Positions 46,482-54,623 are shown, numbered from the stretch's first letter. The stretch is DNA of 64,000 nt from SAR324 cluster bacterium (GCA_028281495.1 JANQJU010000089.1:1-64000); one strand, 5' to 3'. Notes: generated from the letters alone by a model not told the origin. Made by a program: numbers and translations.

Positions 46482-47493
46482 ACGTATTACCCGTTTCTAA
46501 ATGAAAAAAAGCCACTTCTTTTGAACGCTCCCTCAGCGAGATATCAGCAATCACCGGATAGTGATCAGAACCAATAAAATTCCCAATTTGCCGCGAATGG
46601 ACACGAATTTCAGGGCTGACCAGAATGTGATCAATCGGCAACCAAAAGATGGGAAACATGGTGGGCCAAGACGGCTGCCAACCGAATCCATTGGCAGAAT
46701 CTCTTAAGTTACTGATGGAAATAAGCTTTTCAAAAATTGGAGAATAAGGCGTCAAATTAAAATCGCCCGCTACGATAACAGGTTTGGGGTTGTCTGCAAC
46801 TTGTTGTGCTAGCCACAACAACTGATTATTCCTTTCAGGAAATTGTGTAGTCCATGCTGGATTGAGGGGATGGACCCCATAAAAAGTCACAACCTGTTGA
46901 TCAATCAAAAGATTTGCTACCAGCAATGGCCGATTGCCATGACTTCTTATGTCAATCACCTGAAAGTCTTGAACAGGAAATTTACTCAAAAAGAGAAATC
47001 CTTTTCCCCCCTTCTTGGGTCGCTCCACTCGATAGGGATATTTGAGGATTTCCGGTCGAACGCTATGGAGAATATCAGGTGTCATTTCGGTAATAAATGC
47101 GATTTCCGTGTCTAAATCACGGAATTCTTCGAGCAACGTCTTTTCAAAAACATTGATATGCCAGACATTTGCCGCATACACCCGAAACGGTTGTGAAGCG
47201 ATATCCTTTACCGGAGTTGGCTTATCATCCAAGATCACGTGCCAATTGAAGATTGCCAGAATTGCAGCAATAGCCCCGGCAAACCACTGTTTTCTCCACA
47301 GCAATAAGATAAAGAGTATGAGAGAAGCGACCCCATATTGCATTGGAAAATGAGTGGGAAGCTCTGTCATCCAATGATCTCCTTGACTCACAAACCGAAC
47401 CCCACTGAGCAAAACAAATATTAACAACACACCTTTTAAAAACGCGCCGCTTAAAAAAAAACTTTTTTGGAACACATCTTTTAAAAACACCAT
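46474..47493 (-). CDS. Membrane-anchored EEP-family phosphatase/nuclease
   Basis: A 339-residue endonuclease/exonuclease/phosphatase protein. Two or three N-terminal membrane helices (about 10-85) anchor a catalytic domain outside the cytoplasm, with VAGDFNLTPYSP and the GSDHYPVIADI ending (Asp/His catalytic dyad). Its Mg-dependent fold cleaves phosphodiesters of lipids, nucleic acids or inositides. Coupling to the ABC exporter suggests a role in envelope or lipid metabolism; the substrate is unknown. Confidence 0.85.
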   Translation of the reverse strand: MVFLKDVFQKSFFLSGAFLKGVLLIFVLLSGVRFVSQGDHWMTELPTHFPMQYGVASLILFILLLWRKQWFAGAIAAILAIFNWHVILDDKPTPVKDIASQPFRVYAANVWHINVFEKTLLEEFRDLDTEIAFITEMTPDILHSVRPEILKYPYRVERPKKGGKGFLFLSKFPVQDFQVIDIRSHGNRPLLVANLLIDQQVVTFYGVHPLNPAWTTQFPERNNQLLWLAQQVADNPKPVIVAGDFNLTPYSPIFEKLISISNLRDSANGFGWQPSWPTMFPIFWLPIDHILVSPEIRVHSRQIGNFIGSDHYPVIADISLRERSKEVAFFHLETGNTYD

Positions 47494-47519
47494 CGTGGAT
47501 ACCTACGCCAATTGAACGT

Positions 47520-47618
47520 TCAAATTTTAATTTCTTTCAATTCTGTCTTTTGAAACATTTCTTTAAAAAACTGTTCATGGTCGCGTAATAACATGAGTGG
47601 CAAATCTAAATGTTTCAT
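47520..47618 (-). CDS. Very small protein (32 residues)
   Basis: ATG at 47618 with a near-perfect AAGGAGG ribosome site seven bases before it, ending at a TGA (47520). The product starts MKHLDLPLMLLRDHEQFFKE and is short, amphipathic and helical. It lies 26 bases before the EEP gene on the same strand, so it probably shares its operon. No family is recognised. Its strong translation signal is the main support. Confidence 0.6.
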   Translation of the reverse strand: MKHLDLPLMLLRDHEQFFKEMFQKTELKEIKI

Positions 47619-47761
47619 AAAACCTCCTTCAATTTATCTCCCTTCCGACCCTTCCGTTTTCACATTCATTTCAAAGTAATTTCATAGAGCCTTGGTAGTT
47701 TCGAGAGTGTCTTCATTCTAAAAATGCATTTTCCAAACATCACCTTCTATAGAGATTACCG

Positions 47762-49123
47762 ATGAAAGTACCTCGAACCTTCGTCTTTGTTTTTGCCCAA
47801 TGGGCAGGTTTAGGAATCCTGAGTTTCTTTGCCATACACATCAAACACCCCCTCTTATTTAAAGTCAGAGAGTGGGAAATGCAGTGGGTTTGTGGAGGAG
47901 GGCTGGCTTTGCTGATGTGGGCCTTGTTTCAAATCGGGACCCGTGGACGCTACCGACAGCGAAGCCTCGAACGATGGGGGATGATCGGCTGCTCATTGTT
48001 GGTGCTGTTCATTGCGACCGGAAATTCACTCCAGTTTTATTTTAAAAAGGCCGTCGTATTGAATGCTCCTGAGGACCAATTGCGATACTTGGGAAAACAT
48101 TTTGTGGTGGGTTATTCCGACGAAAAAGAATTGCACCCCTTGATCAAACGAGGCGGCATTGGGGGGATTTTTGTCACAAGGCGTAATGTTCAACACAAAA
48201 CGCACGCGTCCCTACGCAAGGAAATCCAACGGTTGCAAACCTTGCAGCAAACCTTGCAGCAAAGGCCGCTGTTCGTGGCGACTGATCAAGAAGGGGGGAT
48301 TGTGTCCAGGATGTCGCCTCTGCTCACAGCGCTGCCGCCGCTGTCATCTGTATTGAAAGGCAAACCGTCACCCGAGGAGTTGGATACACGAGTGACGCAA
48401 TATGCGACCATTCATGGCCGAGAACTGGCGGGCCTTGGCATAAATTTAAATTTTGGTCCTGTCGTGGATCTGCAACCGGAGGACATCGATGGTTTTGGGC
48501 ACAGCCAAATCTTTTGGAGAGCGATTTCACGCGACCCTCACCAGGTCGCGCAAGTGGCACAAACCTATAGCCAAACGTTGCAAGGGTATGGGGTGTTTGC
48601 AACGCTCAAGCATTTTCCTGGATTGGGAGCGGTCGAGGAAGATACACATCATTTCACCGGGATACTTCCCGCATCTCGTGAACAACTCGAAAATCGAGAG
48701 TGGGTTCCTTTCCAACAGGTTGCTCAGTCCTCAGATGCCTTCATCATGCTAGGCCATGTTCAATTGAAGGCGTGGGATTCGAAACATTTGGTGCCCACTT
48801 CCTCAAAAATTGTCCAGGAAGTGCTTCGTCAATCGTGGCAATACGAAGGGATCCTCATCACCGACGATTTGAATATGACCCCTAGCTACTCTAGTCCCGG
48901 TGGGATTGGCGAATATGCTATTCAAGCTTTGAATGCAGGAGTCGACTTGATGCTGATTTCTTATGATGGGGATCAATACTACGAAGCCATGTATGCCGTT
49001 CTCAGGGCGTACCAACAGAAACGTCTGAATCTACAACGACTCGCTGCCAGCCAAGAACGATTGGAACGCCGGATCGCCATGTTACAAAAGAGTAGTTCGA
49101 TTGAACCCATTTCCTATCGGTAG
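47762..49123 (+). CDS. Membrane-anchored GH3 glycosidase (NagZ-like)
   Basis: A 453-residue protein. Two or three N-terminal membrane helices (about 8-100), then a glycoside hydrolase 3 domain. Diagnostic motifs are FVATDQEGGIVSRMSP, the KHFPGLGAVEEDTHH block and ITDDLNMT (catalytic Asp). In NagZ-type enzymes this Asp and a nearby His release N-acetylglucosamine from peptidoglycan fragments. The membrane anchor is unusual, since cytosolic NagZ lacks it; a lipoprotein or anchored GH3 is likely. It is convergent with the TROVE locus. Confidence 0.8.
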   Translation: MKVPRTFVFVFAQWAGLGILSFFAIHIKHPLLFKVREWEMQWVCGGGLALLMWALFQIGTRGRYRQRSLERWGMIGCSLLVLFIATGNSLQFYFKKAVVLNAPEDQLRYLGKHFVVGYSDEKELHPLIKRGGIGGIFVTRRNVQHKTHASLRKEIQRLQTLQQTLQQRPLFVATDQEGGIVSRMSPLLTALPPLSSVLKGKPSPEELDTRVTQYATIHGRELAGLGINLNFGPVVDLQPEDIDGFGHSQIFWRAISRDPHQVAQVAQTYSQTLQGYGVFATLKHFPGLGAVEEDTHHFTGILPASREQLENREWVPFQQVAQSSDAFIMLGHVQLKAWDSKHLVPTSSKIVQEVLRQSWQYEGILITDDLNMTPSYSSPGGIGEYAIQALNAGVDLMLISYDGDQYYEAMYAVLRAYQQKRLNLQRLAASQERLERRIAMLQKSSSIEPISYR

Positions 49124-49156
49124 CCCTATGTTCGGTCACCCTTTGTTTTTGTCACA

Positions 49157-49197
49157 TTTCGCTCCGTCAGTCGTTCCAAGGTTTGATCGGAGCGAAA
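49157..49197. other. 10-bp inverted repeat beyond the Y-like RNA
   Basis: TTTCGCTCCG (49157-49166) is the exact inverse complement of CGGAGCGAAA (49188-49197) with a 21-base loop. It lies just past the 3' end of the Y-like RNA on the minus strand and may be its 3' hairpin or a weak terminator; there is no T run. Confidence 0.5.
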
Positions 49198-49206
49198 GGA
49201 CTTAAA

Positions 49207-49351
49207 TTAACTGGAGGAAATTGGAGCGGGTTGTTGCTCTACCAAGTGAGCTTTCGCCGCCATACGTTGATTTGGGGCGGCGAACCGGAGTCGAACCAGA
49301 AACCTCTCTCGAATGAGAGACGAAGTACCCCACCTCCTTACTGCCAGTTAA
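49207..49351 (-). ncRNA. Y RNA-like RNA with permuted tRNA-like module
   Basis: Read on the minus strand, the ends pair: TTAACTGG (49351-49344) with CCAGTTAA (49214-49207). A hairpin follows (TCTCTC/GAGAGA around ATTC, 49320-49305), then a T-arm (CTGG, loop TTCGACT, CCGG; 49299-49285). A perfect 9-bp stem (TTCGCCGCC at 49284-49276 with GGCGGCGAA at 49261-49253) is closed by a 14-base loop. A D-arm follows (GCTC, loop ACTTGGTA, GAGC; 49251-49236). The order T-arm, acceptor, D-arm is a circularly permuted tRNA, as in bacterial YrlA RNAs. It directly follows the TROVE (Ro60) gene, the usual genomic neighbour. Confidence 0.75.
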
Positions 49352-49360
49352 ACCGGTAAT

Positions 49361-49390
49361 GAAGGCCCGCAAGCGAGCCTTCTTTTATAG
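49361..49390 (+). terminator. Possible terminator hairpin
   Basis: GAAGGC (49361-49366) pairs with GCCTTC (49377-49382), followed by TTTTAT on the plus strand. It lies immediately after the TROVE stop. It may stop plus-strand transcripts from the GH3 gene, or act as a processing hairpin between TROVE mRNA and the Y-like RNA on the minus strand. Confidence 0.5.
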
Positions 49391-50908
49391 CTGAACACTC
49401 TTTTCAATCTCATGGATCAAGGCGGATCGATCCACCTCAAGTTTTTCCATGACTTTGAAAATTTCCCCACTCAATCCGGCCAAGCAAAACACCTTAGTTT
49501 GAGGAAATTGTAAGGTCCCGTATCCAGTTAAATCGATACTGTAAACAAACGGATTGGCTCCTGTCCGTTGGCAGTATTTTGAAAAAGCCTGATCCGGGAC
49601 ACTCCGTCCTTTCCATCCTTGCATGTCGCTAAAGATGAATATTCGGTCGTAAGCCCGATCAGCTTTCTCAAAAATCGTGTGAAAATTAGTGGCATGCCCA
49701 ACCACTCCAATTTTGGAGCGTATTTGATCTGCCACCGTCATTGTGGAATCCCGTGTATTCACCGAAAAATATTGTGCCTCGGTGGCAAAGAGCATCACGT
49801 CGGCATCGTGGGCCTTTGCCATGATGGCCGAAAACAAGGATGCGGTGTTGATCGGCACCCTGGGATCATAGGGACGCCCTCCGTAGCGTCTCACCATCGA
49901 AGACGATGTGTCCGTCACCACTAAGGTAGCCCCCTCAAAATGCGGCACATTGCCTAATGCCACATCGAGAGCATCCGACAATGCCCGGATGATCCCCCTC
50001 GCTTCAGGGCCACTCAACGATTCCACTTCATAGAACGCAGTTTGGAACTGCAATGGCAGCACCAATGACCTTCGGATCACTTTTTCCTGGGTTAATAAAT
50101 CGCAGACCTTCCCCGCTTGCTGCGGAGCATCCCTCAAGATGTTTCGGAGATTGCGAAGTAAGTCAAAGTAGGGATATTTCCCACTTCCCAACAAATCCGC
50201 ATAAGCCTCTGCTTTCATCGAGGCCTTTTCCTCTGCCGACTGGGCTGTCTGACCAATTCGAGTCATCCGGTCTTGACGAGTTTTGCCGTTTAACGAGAGT
50301 TTCCCTGCAACCAATTTTGCCAAGGCGTCCCGATTGTGATCTGTCGGAACAGGATGGACCAAATTCACAATGTCGATGAGAGAGATTGCTTTCCCTTCCA
50401 TCCTATATTTCGCCAACTGGTAGTTGTCGAATTTGTCGAACGCTTTCCGAAATCCTTTTTTCATCGCGTTGGGGATTGGCTGAAGGTAACGCTTGCCATT
50501 TTTCACCTTCACAGTCCCGTATTGCGATAAATAAAATCCTAAGATTTCAGCCATATCGTCCACGCGGCGAACCACCTGTTCGTAAAACGGAGCAGCCCAT
50601 GTTTGCCCTCGAATGACAGGCGACAATGTGCCAGCCGTCACATGAGAAATTGACCGCATCCCAAAGTGATTCCGGGCATAGACGGCACACTTCGCTGCAA
50701 ACTTTTTATCGGGCATGGCTTGAATCAATTCGCCAACACGCTGCATTGTGTCCTCAGCAGACCGATAAAATTGATTTTGAACAAAGGAGTTCAACAAGAT
50801 CGAAACCAACTCTAATTTCTCGTCTTGGAGGTAAGCTTCCCCTCCGGCCAAATTTTTTGTTTTTTGATTGATGCGTTGCTTGAGTTGAAAACTATTAAAA
50901 AGTCCCAT
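49385..50908 (-). CDS. rsr: TROVE-domain Ro60/Rsr orthologue
   Basis: From the ATG at 50908, with GAGG six bases upstream, this is 507 residues. The TROVE ring of helical repeats occupies about 1-320 (GGEAYLQDEKLELVSILLNS, MQRVGELIQAMPDKKFAAKCAVYARNHFGMRS). A vWA domain follows with a MIDAS site, DTSSSM (Asp near 333). Ro60 binds Y RNA outside the ring and misfolded or damaged RNA inside it; bacterial Rsr helps RNA decay and repair. Context fits: RtcR regulator upstream and a Y-like RNA just downstream. The frame opens at 51067, but that 53-codon extension is an artefact of the structured leader. Confidence 0.9.
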   Translation of the reverse strand: MGLFNSFQLKQRINQKTKNLAGGEAYLQDEKLELVSILLNSFVQNQFYRSAEDTMQRVGELIQAMPDKKFAAKCAVYARNHFGMRSISHVTAGTLSPVIRGQTWAAPFYEQVVRRVDDMAEILGFYLSQYGTVKVKNGKRYLQPIPNAMKKGFRKAFDKFDNYQLAKYRMEGKAISLIDIVNLVHPVPTDHNRDALAKLVAGKLSLNGKTRQDRMTRIGQTAQSAEEKASMKAEAYADLLGSGKYPYFDLLRNLRNILRDAPQQAGKVCDLLTQEKVIRRSLVLPLQFQTAFYEVESLSGPEARGIIRALSDALDVALGNVPHFEGATLVVTDTSSSMVRRYGGRPYDPRVPINTASLFSAIMAKAHDADVMLFATEAQYFSVNTRDSTMTVADQIRSKIGVVGHATNFHTIFEKADRAYDRIFIFSDMQGWKGRSVPDQAFSKYCQRTGANPFVYSIDLTGYGTLQFPQTKVFCLAGLSGEIFKVMEKLEVDRSALIHEIEKSVQL

Positions 50909-50938
50909 GAGTGCCTCAAACATGAACCTAGATAAAAA

Positions 50939-50999
50939 GGGAGAGAGCCGGGACCAGGGGCCAGAAGGTGCAAGGCCGATGACAACGTGACTCTCTCCC
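50939..50999 (-). ncRNA. Structured element in the TROVE leader
   Basis: GGGAGAGAG (50999-50991 on the minus strand) pairs exactly with CTCTCTCCC (50947-50939), enclosing about 43 bases. GGCC..GGCC and other GC-rich stretches lie inside. It sits 30 bases before the TROVE start, so it may be a second structured RNA or a translational control element. Confidence 0.5.
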
Positions 51000-51056
51000 G
51001 ATAAAGAGGGTTTCAAGGGATTGCTGTTGTACAATTTGGGGAGATAACACTCGGAG

Positions 51057-51110
51057 GGTGGGACCAACTTTTATCGCTTCGCGGTTCCCCTCGCTCCGAG
51101 GGTCACCACC
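51057..51110 (-). other. Second leader stem-loop
   Basis: GGTGG (51110-51106) pairs with CCACC (51061-51057) around an inner 6-bp hairpin (CCCTCG, three bases, CGAGGG; 51088-51102). It separates the 61-codon ORF from the TROVE gene. Confidence 0.4.
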
Positions 51111-51119
51111 TTTCACGTC

Positions 51120-51305
51120 TTATGACAGCGGGATCCCTCGATGGATGATTTGTTCGGAATACCTCAGTTGCACAAAGGGATTTACAGCAATTGTTGTATT
51201 CCACGTACCCAGGTTCTCAGAGCCGAATTGATCGCAATTGCGCTCGAGGCCCAGTGATCCTTCAATGAGTGAATTTATTAAGTTGTGCAGTGGTCGGGTA
51301 CGCAT
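51120..51305 (-). CDS. Small hypothetical protein (61 residues) before TROVE
   Basis: ATG at 51305 with AAGGAA seven bases before it. The product starts MRTRPLHNLINSLIEGSLG and contains LGTWNTTIAVNPFVQLRY. It has no signal peptide or known motif. It lies between the predicted sigma-54 promoter and the TROVE gene, so it should be co-transcribed under RtcR control. Function unknown; a role with Ro60 or RNA is only an inference. Confidence 0.55.
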   Translation of the reverse strand: MRTRPLHNLINSLIEGSLGLERNCDQFGSENLGTWNTTIAVNPFVQLRYSEQIIHRGIPLS

Positions 51306-51641
51306 TGGCGTTTCCTTAAGTTGTGAAAGTCAATGTTTCTGACGATGCTGGCTAACTATTAAGTTACAAGTCTCATACATCGTGTTCAAAACATGTATTC
51401 TCTTTTTTACTACTAGATTTGTGCCATGCAAGCATCATTTCTTAGCAAAATAGGCAAACTCTAAAATAAACGACTGATATTAAAAATAAAAATAAATCTA
51501 AAATAAAAGTCATCGACTTGCCGATGCAATCATAAGTTGAAATATTTCTTGAGAATAGTAGAACTGATTCTACTAGATTAGATTAAATTCTAACCCTTTG
51601 AATTTTGAAGCACTATCAATCCCTTACTTTCTAAGACCGAT
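51306..51641. other. rtcR/TROVE divergent intergenic region
   Basis: AT-rich region of 336 bases without a gene. It includes the sigma-54-like element at 51411-51426 and presumably upstream activator sites for RtcR. Confidence 0.5.
51411..51426 (-). promoter_or_regulatory. Candidate sigma-54 promoter for the TROVE operon
   Basis: On the minus strand TGGCAC, five bases (AAATC), TAGTA. The -24 element matches the TGGCAC consensus exactly. The -12 box departs from TTGCA at two positions, so it may be weak. It lies about 106 bases before the 61-codon ORF and is the best match in the region. Sigma-54 use is expected because rtcR encodes a GAFTGA activator. Confidence 0.45.
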
Positions 51642-53273
51642 ATGAACGATAAACCAAATATTGCAATTGGCCTTCTAGGGTCGGTGCTCGACTGGGGAAA
51701 GCGAAAGACCCGATGGAACAAATGGCGTCCTACGGTAGCACTGTGCATGCATGAGGATTTGCCCATTCATCGGCTGGAACTCTTGGTGCAAAAAAAGTTT
51801 ATAGAGCTAGGAAACCAGGTTGTTGAAGACATTCAGGAAATCTCTCCTCAAACACAGGTGCGGCTGCATGAGGTGGTGATGGAAGATCCTTGGGACTTTG
51901 AAGAAGTTTATGGAAGTCTCCACGACTTTGCGAGAAGCTACCCATTTGAGCCAGAAACCACCAACTATCTGATTCATATCACGACAGGCACCCACGTGGC
52001 TCAAACGTGCATGTTCCTCCTTACGGAATCGCATCACTTCCCGGCGAAACTGATTCAGGTGTCTCCGCCCTTACGCACTCAGGACGAAGATCGAATCAAA
52101 GGCAAGTATCGCGTGATCGATTTGGATCTATCCAAGTACGACCGTATCGCCTCACGGTTTCAGGCCGAACAGCAAGAAAGTCTTTCTTTTCTCAAATCTG
52201 GTATCGAGACTTTAAACCCTGAGTTCAATGCATTGATTGAGCGGATCGAATCGGTCGCGATGGAGTCCAAAGCCCCCATCCTATTGATTGGTCCTACTGG
52301 TGCAGGAAAGTCAAAATTAGCAAAGCGGATTTTTGAACTCAAAAAAGTACGGCGTCAGATCACTGGAAATTTCGTTGAAGTGAACTGTGCAACGTTGCGA
52401 GGCGATGCGTCGATGTCTGCCCTCTTTGGGCACAAAAAAGGAGCGTTCACCGGAGCCTTACAGGACCGGGCAGGTTTGCTTCGCGCGGCTCATAACGGAA
52501 TTTTATTTCTAGACGAAATCGGAGAGTTGGGGGTGGACGAACAAGCCATGCTGCTTCGGGCTATCGAGGAAAAAACCTTCCTTCCTATGGGGTCGGACCA
52601 GGAAACATCGAGCGATTTTCAATTGATTGCCGGAACGAACCGAAACTTGTCAAAAGACGTGCAAACCGGTCGCTTTCGAGAAGACCTGCTCGCTCGGATC
52701 AACCTTTGGACATTTTATTTGCCTGGACTTCGGGAGCGTCCTGAAGACATCGCCCCGAATCTCGACTACGAACTCGAACAGCTTTCCCAACAAACCGGAA
52801 AACATGCCACCTTCAACAAAGAAGCTAAGGAACGTTTCCTACGTTTTGCTGTTTCAGGAGCCGCCTTGTGGAAAGCCAATTTTCGTGATCTGAACGCAGC
52901 CGTCGTCCGTTTGGGAACCCTGGCCCGAGGAGGACGAATCACCACCGAACTCGTCGAAGAGGAAATCGAACGACTGCGCCTTTCTTGGAATCCTACGCAA
53001 AATACAGGGTCGAAATCGATTGATCTGGATCGGTGGTTGTCGTCGGAAGATTTAGAACAGTTGGATCTATTTGATCAGATTCAACTCAAGGCCGTGCTAG
53101 AGGTGTGTCTCCAGTCGAACACTCTTGCGGAAGCCGGGCGTCAGTTATTTTCCGTTTCTCGAAAACAGCAAAAAAACACCAACGATTCAGATCGCCTCCG
53201 CAAGTACCTCAAACGCTTCGGTCTGCAATGGAGCGAACTGCGCCGTAGGAAGACTCCGCAACGGCCGTATTGA
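51642..53273 (+). CDS. rtcR: RtcR-type sigma-54 activator with CARF-like sensor domain
   Basis: A 543-residue activator. The N-terminal RtcR domain (about 1-185) is a CARF-like ligand-sensing fold (IGLLGSVLDWGKRKTRWNKWRP, ITTGTHVAQTCMFLL). The AAA+ sigma-54 domain (about 200-440) has Walker A GPTGAGKSKLAKRI, the sigma-54 contact loop KKGAFTGALQ and FLDEIGELG. A C-terminal DNA-binding segment follows (about 470-540). RtcR activates RNA-repair genes when RNA-ligand signals accumulate. Here it is divergent from the TROVE genes and probably activates them. No rtcB or rtcA is in the window. Confidence 0.95.
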   Translation: MNDKPNIAIGLLGSVLDWGKRKTRWNKWRPTVALCMHEDLPIHRLELLVQKKFIELGNQVVEDIQEISPQTQVRLHEVVMEDPWDFEEVYGSLHDFARSYPFEPETTNYLIHITTGTHVAQTCMFLLTESHHFPAKLIQVSPPLRTQDEDRIKGKYRVIDLDLSKYDRIASRFQAEQQESLSFLKSGIETLNPEFNALIERIESVAMESKAPILLIGPTGAGKSKLAKRIFELKKVRRQITGNFVEVNCATLRGDASMSALFGHKKGAFTGALQDRAGLLRAAHNGILFLDEIGELGVDEQAMLLRAIEEKTFLPMGSDQETSSDFQLIAGTNRNLSKDVQTGRFREDLLARINLWTFYLPGLRERPEDIAPNLDYELEQLSQQTGKHATFNKEAKERFLRFAVSGAALWKANFRDLNAAVVRLGTLARGGRITTELVEEEIERLRLSWNPTQNTGSKSIDLDRWLSSEDLEQLDLFDQIQLKAVLEVCLQSNTLAEAGRQLFSVSRKQQKNTNDSDRLRKYLKRFGLQWSELRRRKTPQRPY

Positions 53274-53305
53274 GACTCAAGACTTGGGTGTCACTGGCTA
53301 TTTCA

Positions 53306-54241
53306 TCAGTCCTTAAGTTGACGGCGCAGGGCTTCCAACTCTTCTTGAAGACTTTGGACTTCTTGTTCTTTTTCGGCCACCTTTGCTTCCGCCCACTCTG
53401 CGCGTTCCTCAGCATTTTCTGCACGTTTTTCTGCGCGTTCCGCATCTGATTTCACTTGTTCTACGTGTGCTTCGGCCTGGTTTGCGTGTGCTTCAGCCTG
53501 GTTTGCGCGTGCTTCCGCCTGGTTTGCGTGTGCTTCAGCCTGGTTTGCGCGTGCTTCGGCCTGGTTTGCGTGTGCTTTGGCCCGTTCTGCGTGTGCTTCG
53601 GCCTGGTTTGCGTGTGCTTCCGCTCGTTCTGCGCGTTCTTCGGAAGTGAAAACAGGATTACCGTAACGATCTAGCACTCTCAACAAACGCAATTTGTCGA
53701 TGACAAGGCTAATCTGCAAATCTTCTAGTGTACACTGGCCATCTTCGACGGGCAGGTTGTGATATTCTCCTTCTCGTAACACAAAGGCATTGAGCACCCG
53801 TTTTTCCGGATCAAAAATCACGTAATAGGGAACTCGGAGGATGTTGGCATACAACTGTTTTTTCTTGCCGTAATCCACTTTTTTTGTGGAATTCGAACTC
53901 AATTCAATCACCAAGTCGAGCTGTGCGTTTGGCTCCCAGGCGAGATAGATTCGCTTCAGGTGCGCCGGTTGAGACCGGCATAACAAGACATCGGGAGAAA
54001 TCATCTTTTTGGGATTGCCTTCTTCGTAATACAAGCAGATGTTTCCCGACACATGAGCCTCTGGAAAGGCATATTGCAACACGACTCTCAGTTCCATTAA
54101 GAGGTTGCTATGAATGCCAGTTTCAGCCATCGGTTTTCCATCGGATTCCGGATAAAACACCGACGTTTTTTGGTCTGAAGACCGGCGTTTTCCTTTTTGG
54201 GTGGATACGGAAGGTTTGGCAACGTCGGATGTCACGAGCAT
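53306..54241 (-). CDS. Uma2-family putative PD-(D/E)XK endonuclease with coiled-coil tail
   Basis: The ATG at 54241, with AAGGAA nine bases upstream, gives 311 residues. The Uma2 nuclease-like domain (about 30-190) carries SPDVLLCR and DLVIELSSNSTKKVDYGKKKQLYANILRVPYYVIFDP, the typical metal-binding core. The tail (about 205-311) is a heptad array, eight units such as AEAHANQ and AEARANQ, then a charged coiled coil (AEKEQEVQSLQEELEALRRQ). Uma2 proteins are abundant in cyanobacteria and some environmental phyla. Function is not known; nuclease activity is inferred from fold only. Confidence 0.85.
   Translation of the reverse strand: MLVTSDVAKPSVSTQKGKRRSSDQKTSVFYPESDGKPMAETGIHSNLLMELRVVLQYAFPEAHVSGNICLYYEEGNPKKMISPDVLLCRSQPAHLKRIYLAWEPNAQLDLVIELSSNSTKKVDYGKKKQLYANILRVPYYVIFDPEKRVLNAFVLREGEYHNLPVEDGQCTLEDLQISLVIDKLRLLRVLDRYGNPVFTSEERAERAEAHANQAEAHAERAKAHANQAEARANQAEAHANQAEARANQAEAHANQAEAHVEQVKSDAERAEKRAENAEERAEWAEAKVAEKEQEVQSLQEELEALRRQLKD
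53456..53623 (-). repeat. 21-bp tandem repeat array (heptad coding)
   Basis: Eight 21-bp units encoding AEAHANQ-like heptads in the Uma2 gene. Such arrays expand and contract easily by slippage. Confidence 0.85.
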
Positions 54242-54391
54242 GATAGGTTCCTTGTGCTGAGTTTGAGACCACTTGGGGGGACGAGAACAATTCACATTCC
54301 TTAATGTACCCGTCTCTATCTCCTTCAGCAAGGCCAAGCTTATCAGTTATTCAAATAAAATACACTAAATCAAATTCGAGTGTTGCCACCA

Positions 54392-54421
54392 ATTACTTCA
54401 AAGAACATTACTTCAAAGAAC
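54392..54421. repeat. 15-bp perfect tandem duplication
   Basis: ATTACTTCAAAGAAC twice in a row in the gap between Uma2 and the aldo/keto reductase. The rest of the gap (54242-54623) shows no gene. Confidence 0.9.
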
Positions 54422-54623
54422 GATTGTTGTAGGGTTTACCAATTGCTTCTCTGACCGTGGGCAAAATTATGGGGTCGACATCAAAGAGCTTCTGAGGGAA
54501 TCGGTTTTAAGCTAAGATCCCGATTAGGCGCATGCATTCAATCCCATTGCGCTGATTCTTTCGGAGGTCTTTCAACAAGTTAATTTAGATTAATCTAGAA
54601 CAGATTTTAGAATTGGAGATGAC

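Noticed and set aside
49207..49351. Ordinary tRNA gene
   Set aside because: The T-arm comes before the acceptor and D-arm, the acceptor is closed by a loop, and there is no anticodon arm in the usual place, so the element is a permuted tRNA mimic, not a translating tRNA.
53383..53674. Valine and leucine-rich repeat proteins on the plus strand
   Set aside because: These frames are the antisense reading of the Uma2 heptad array.
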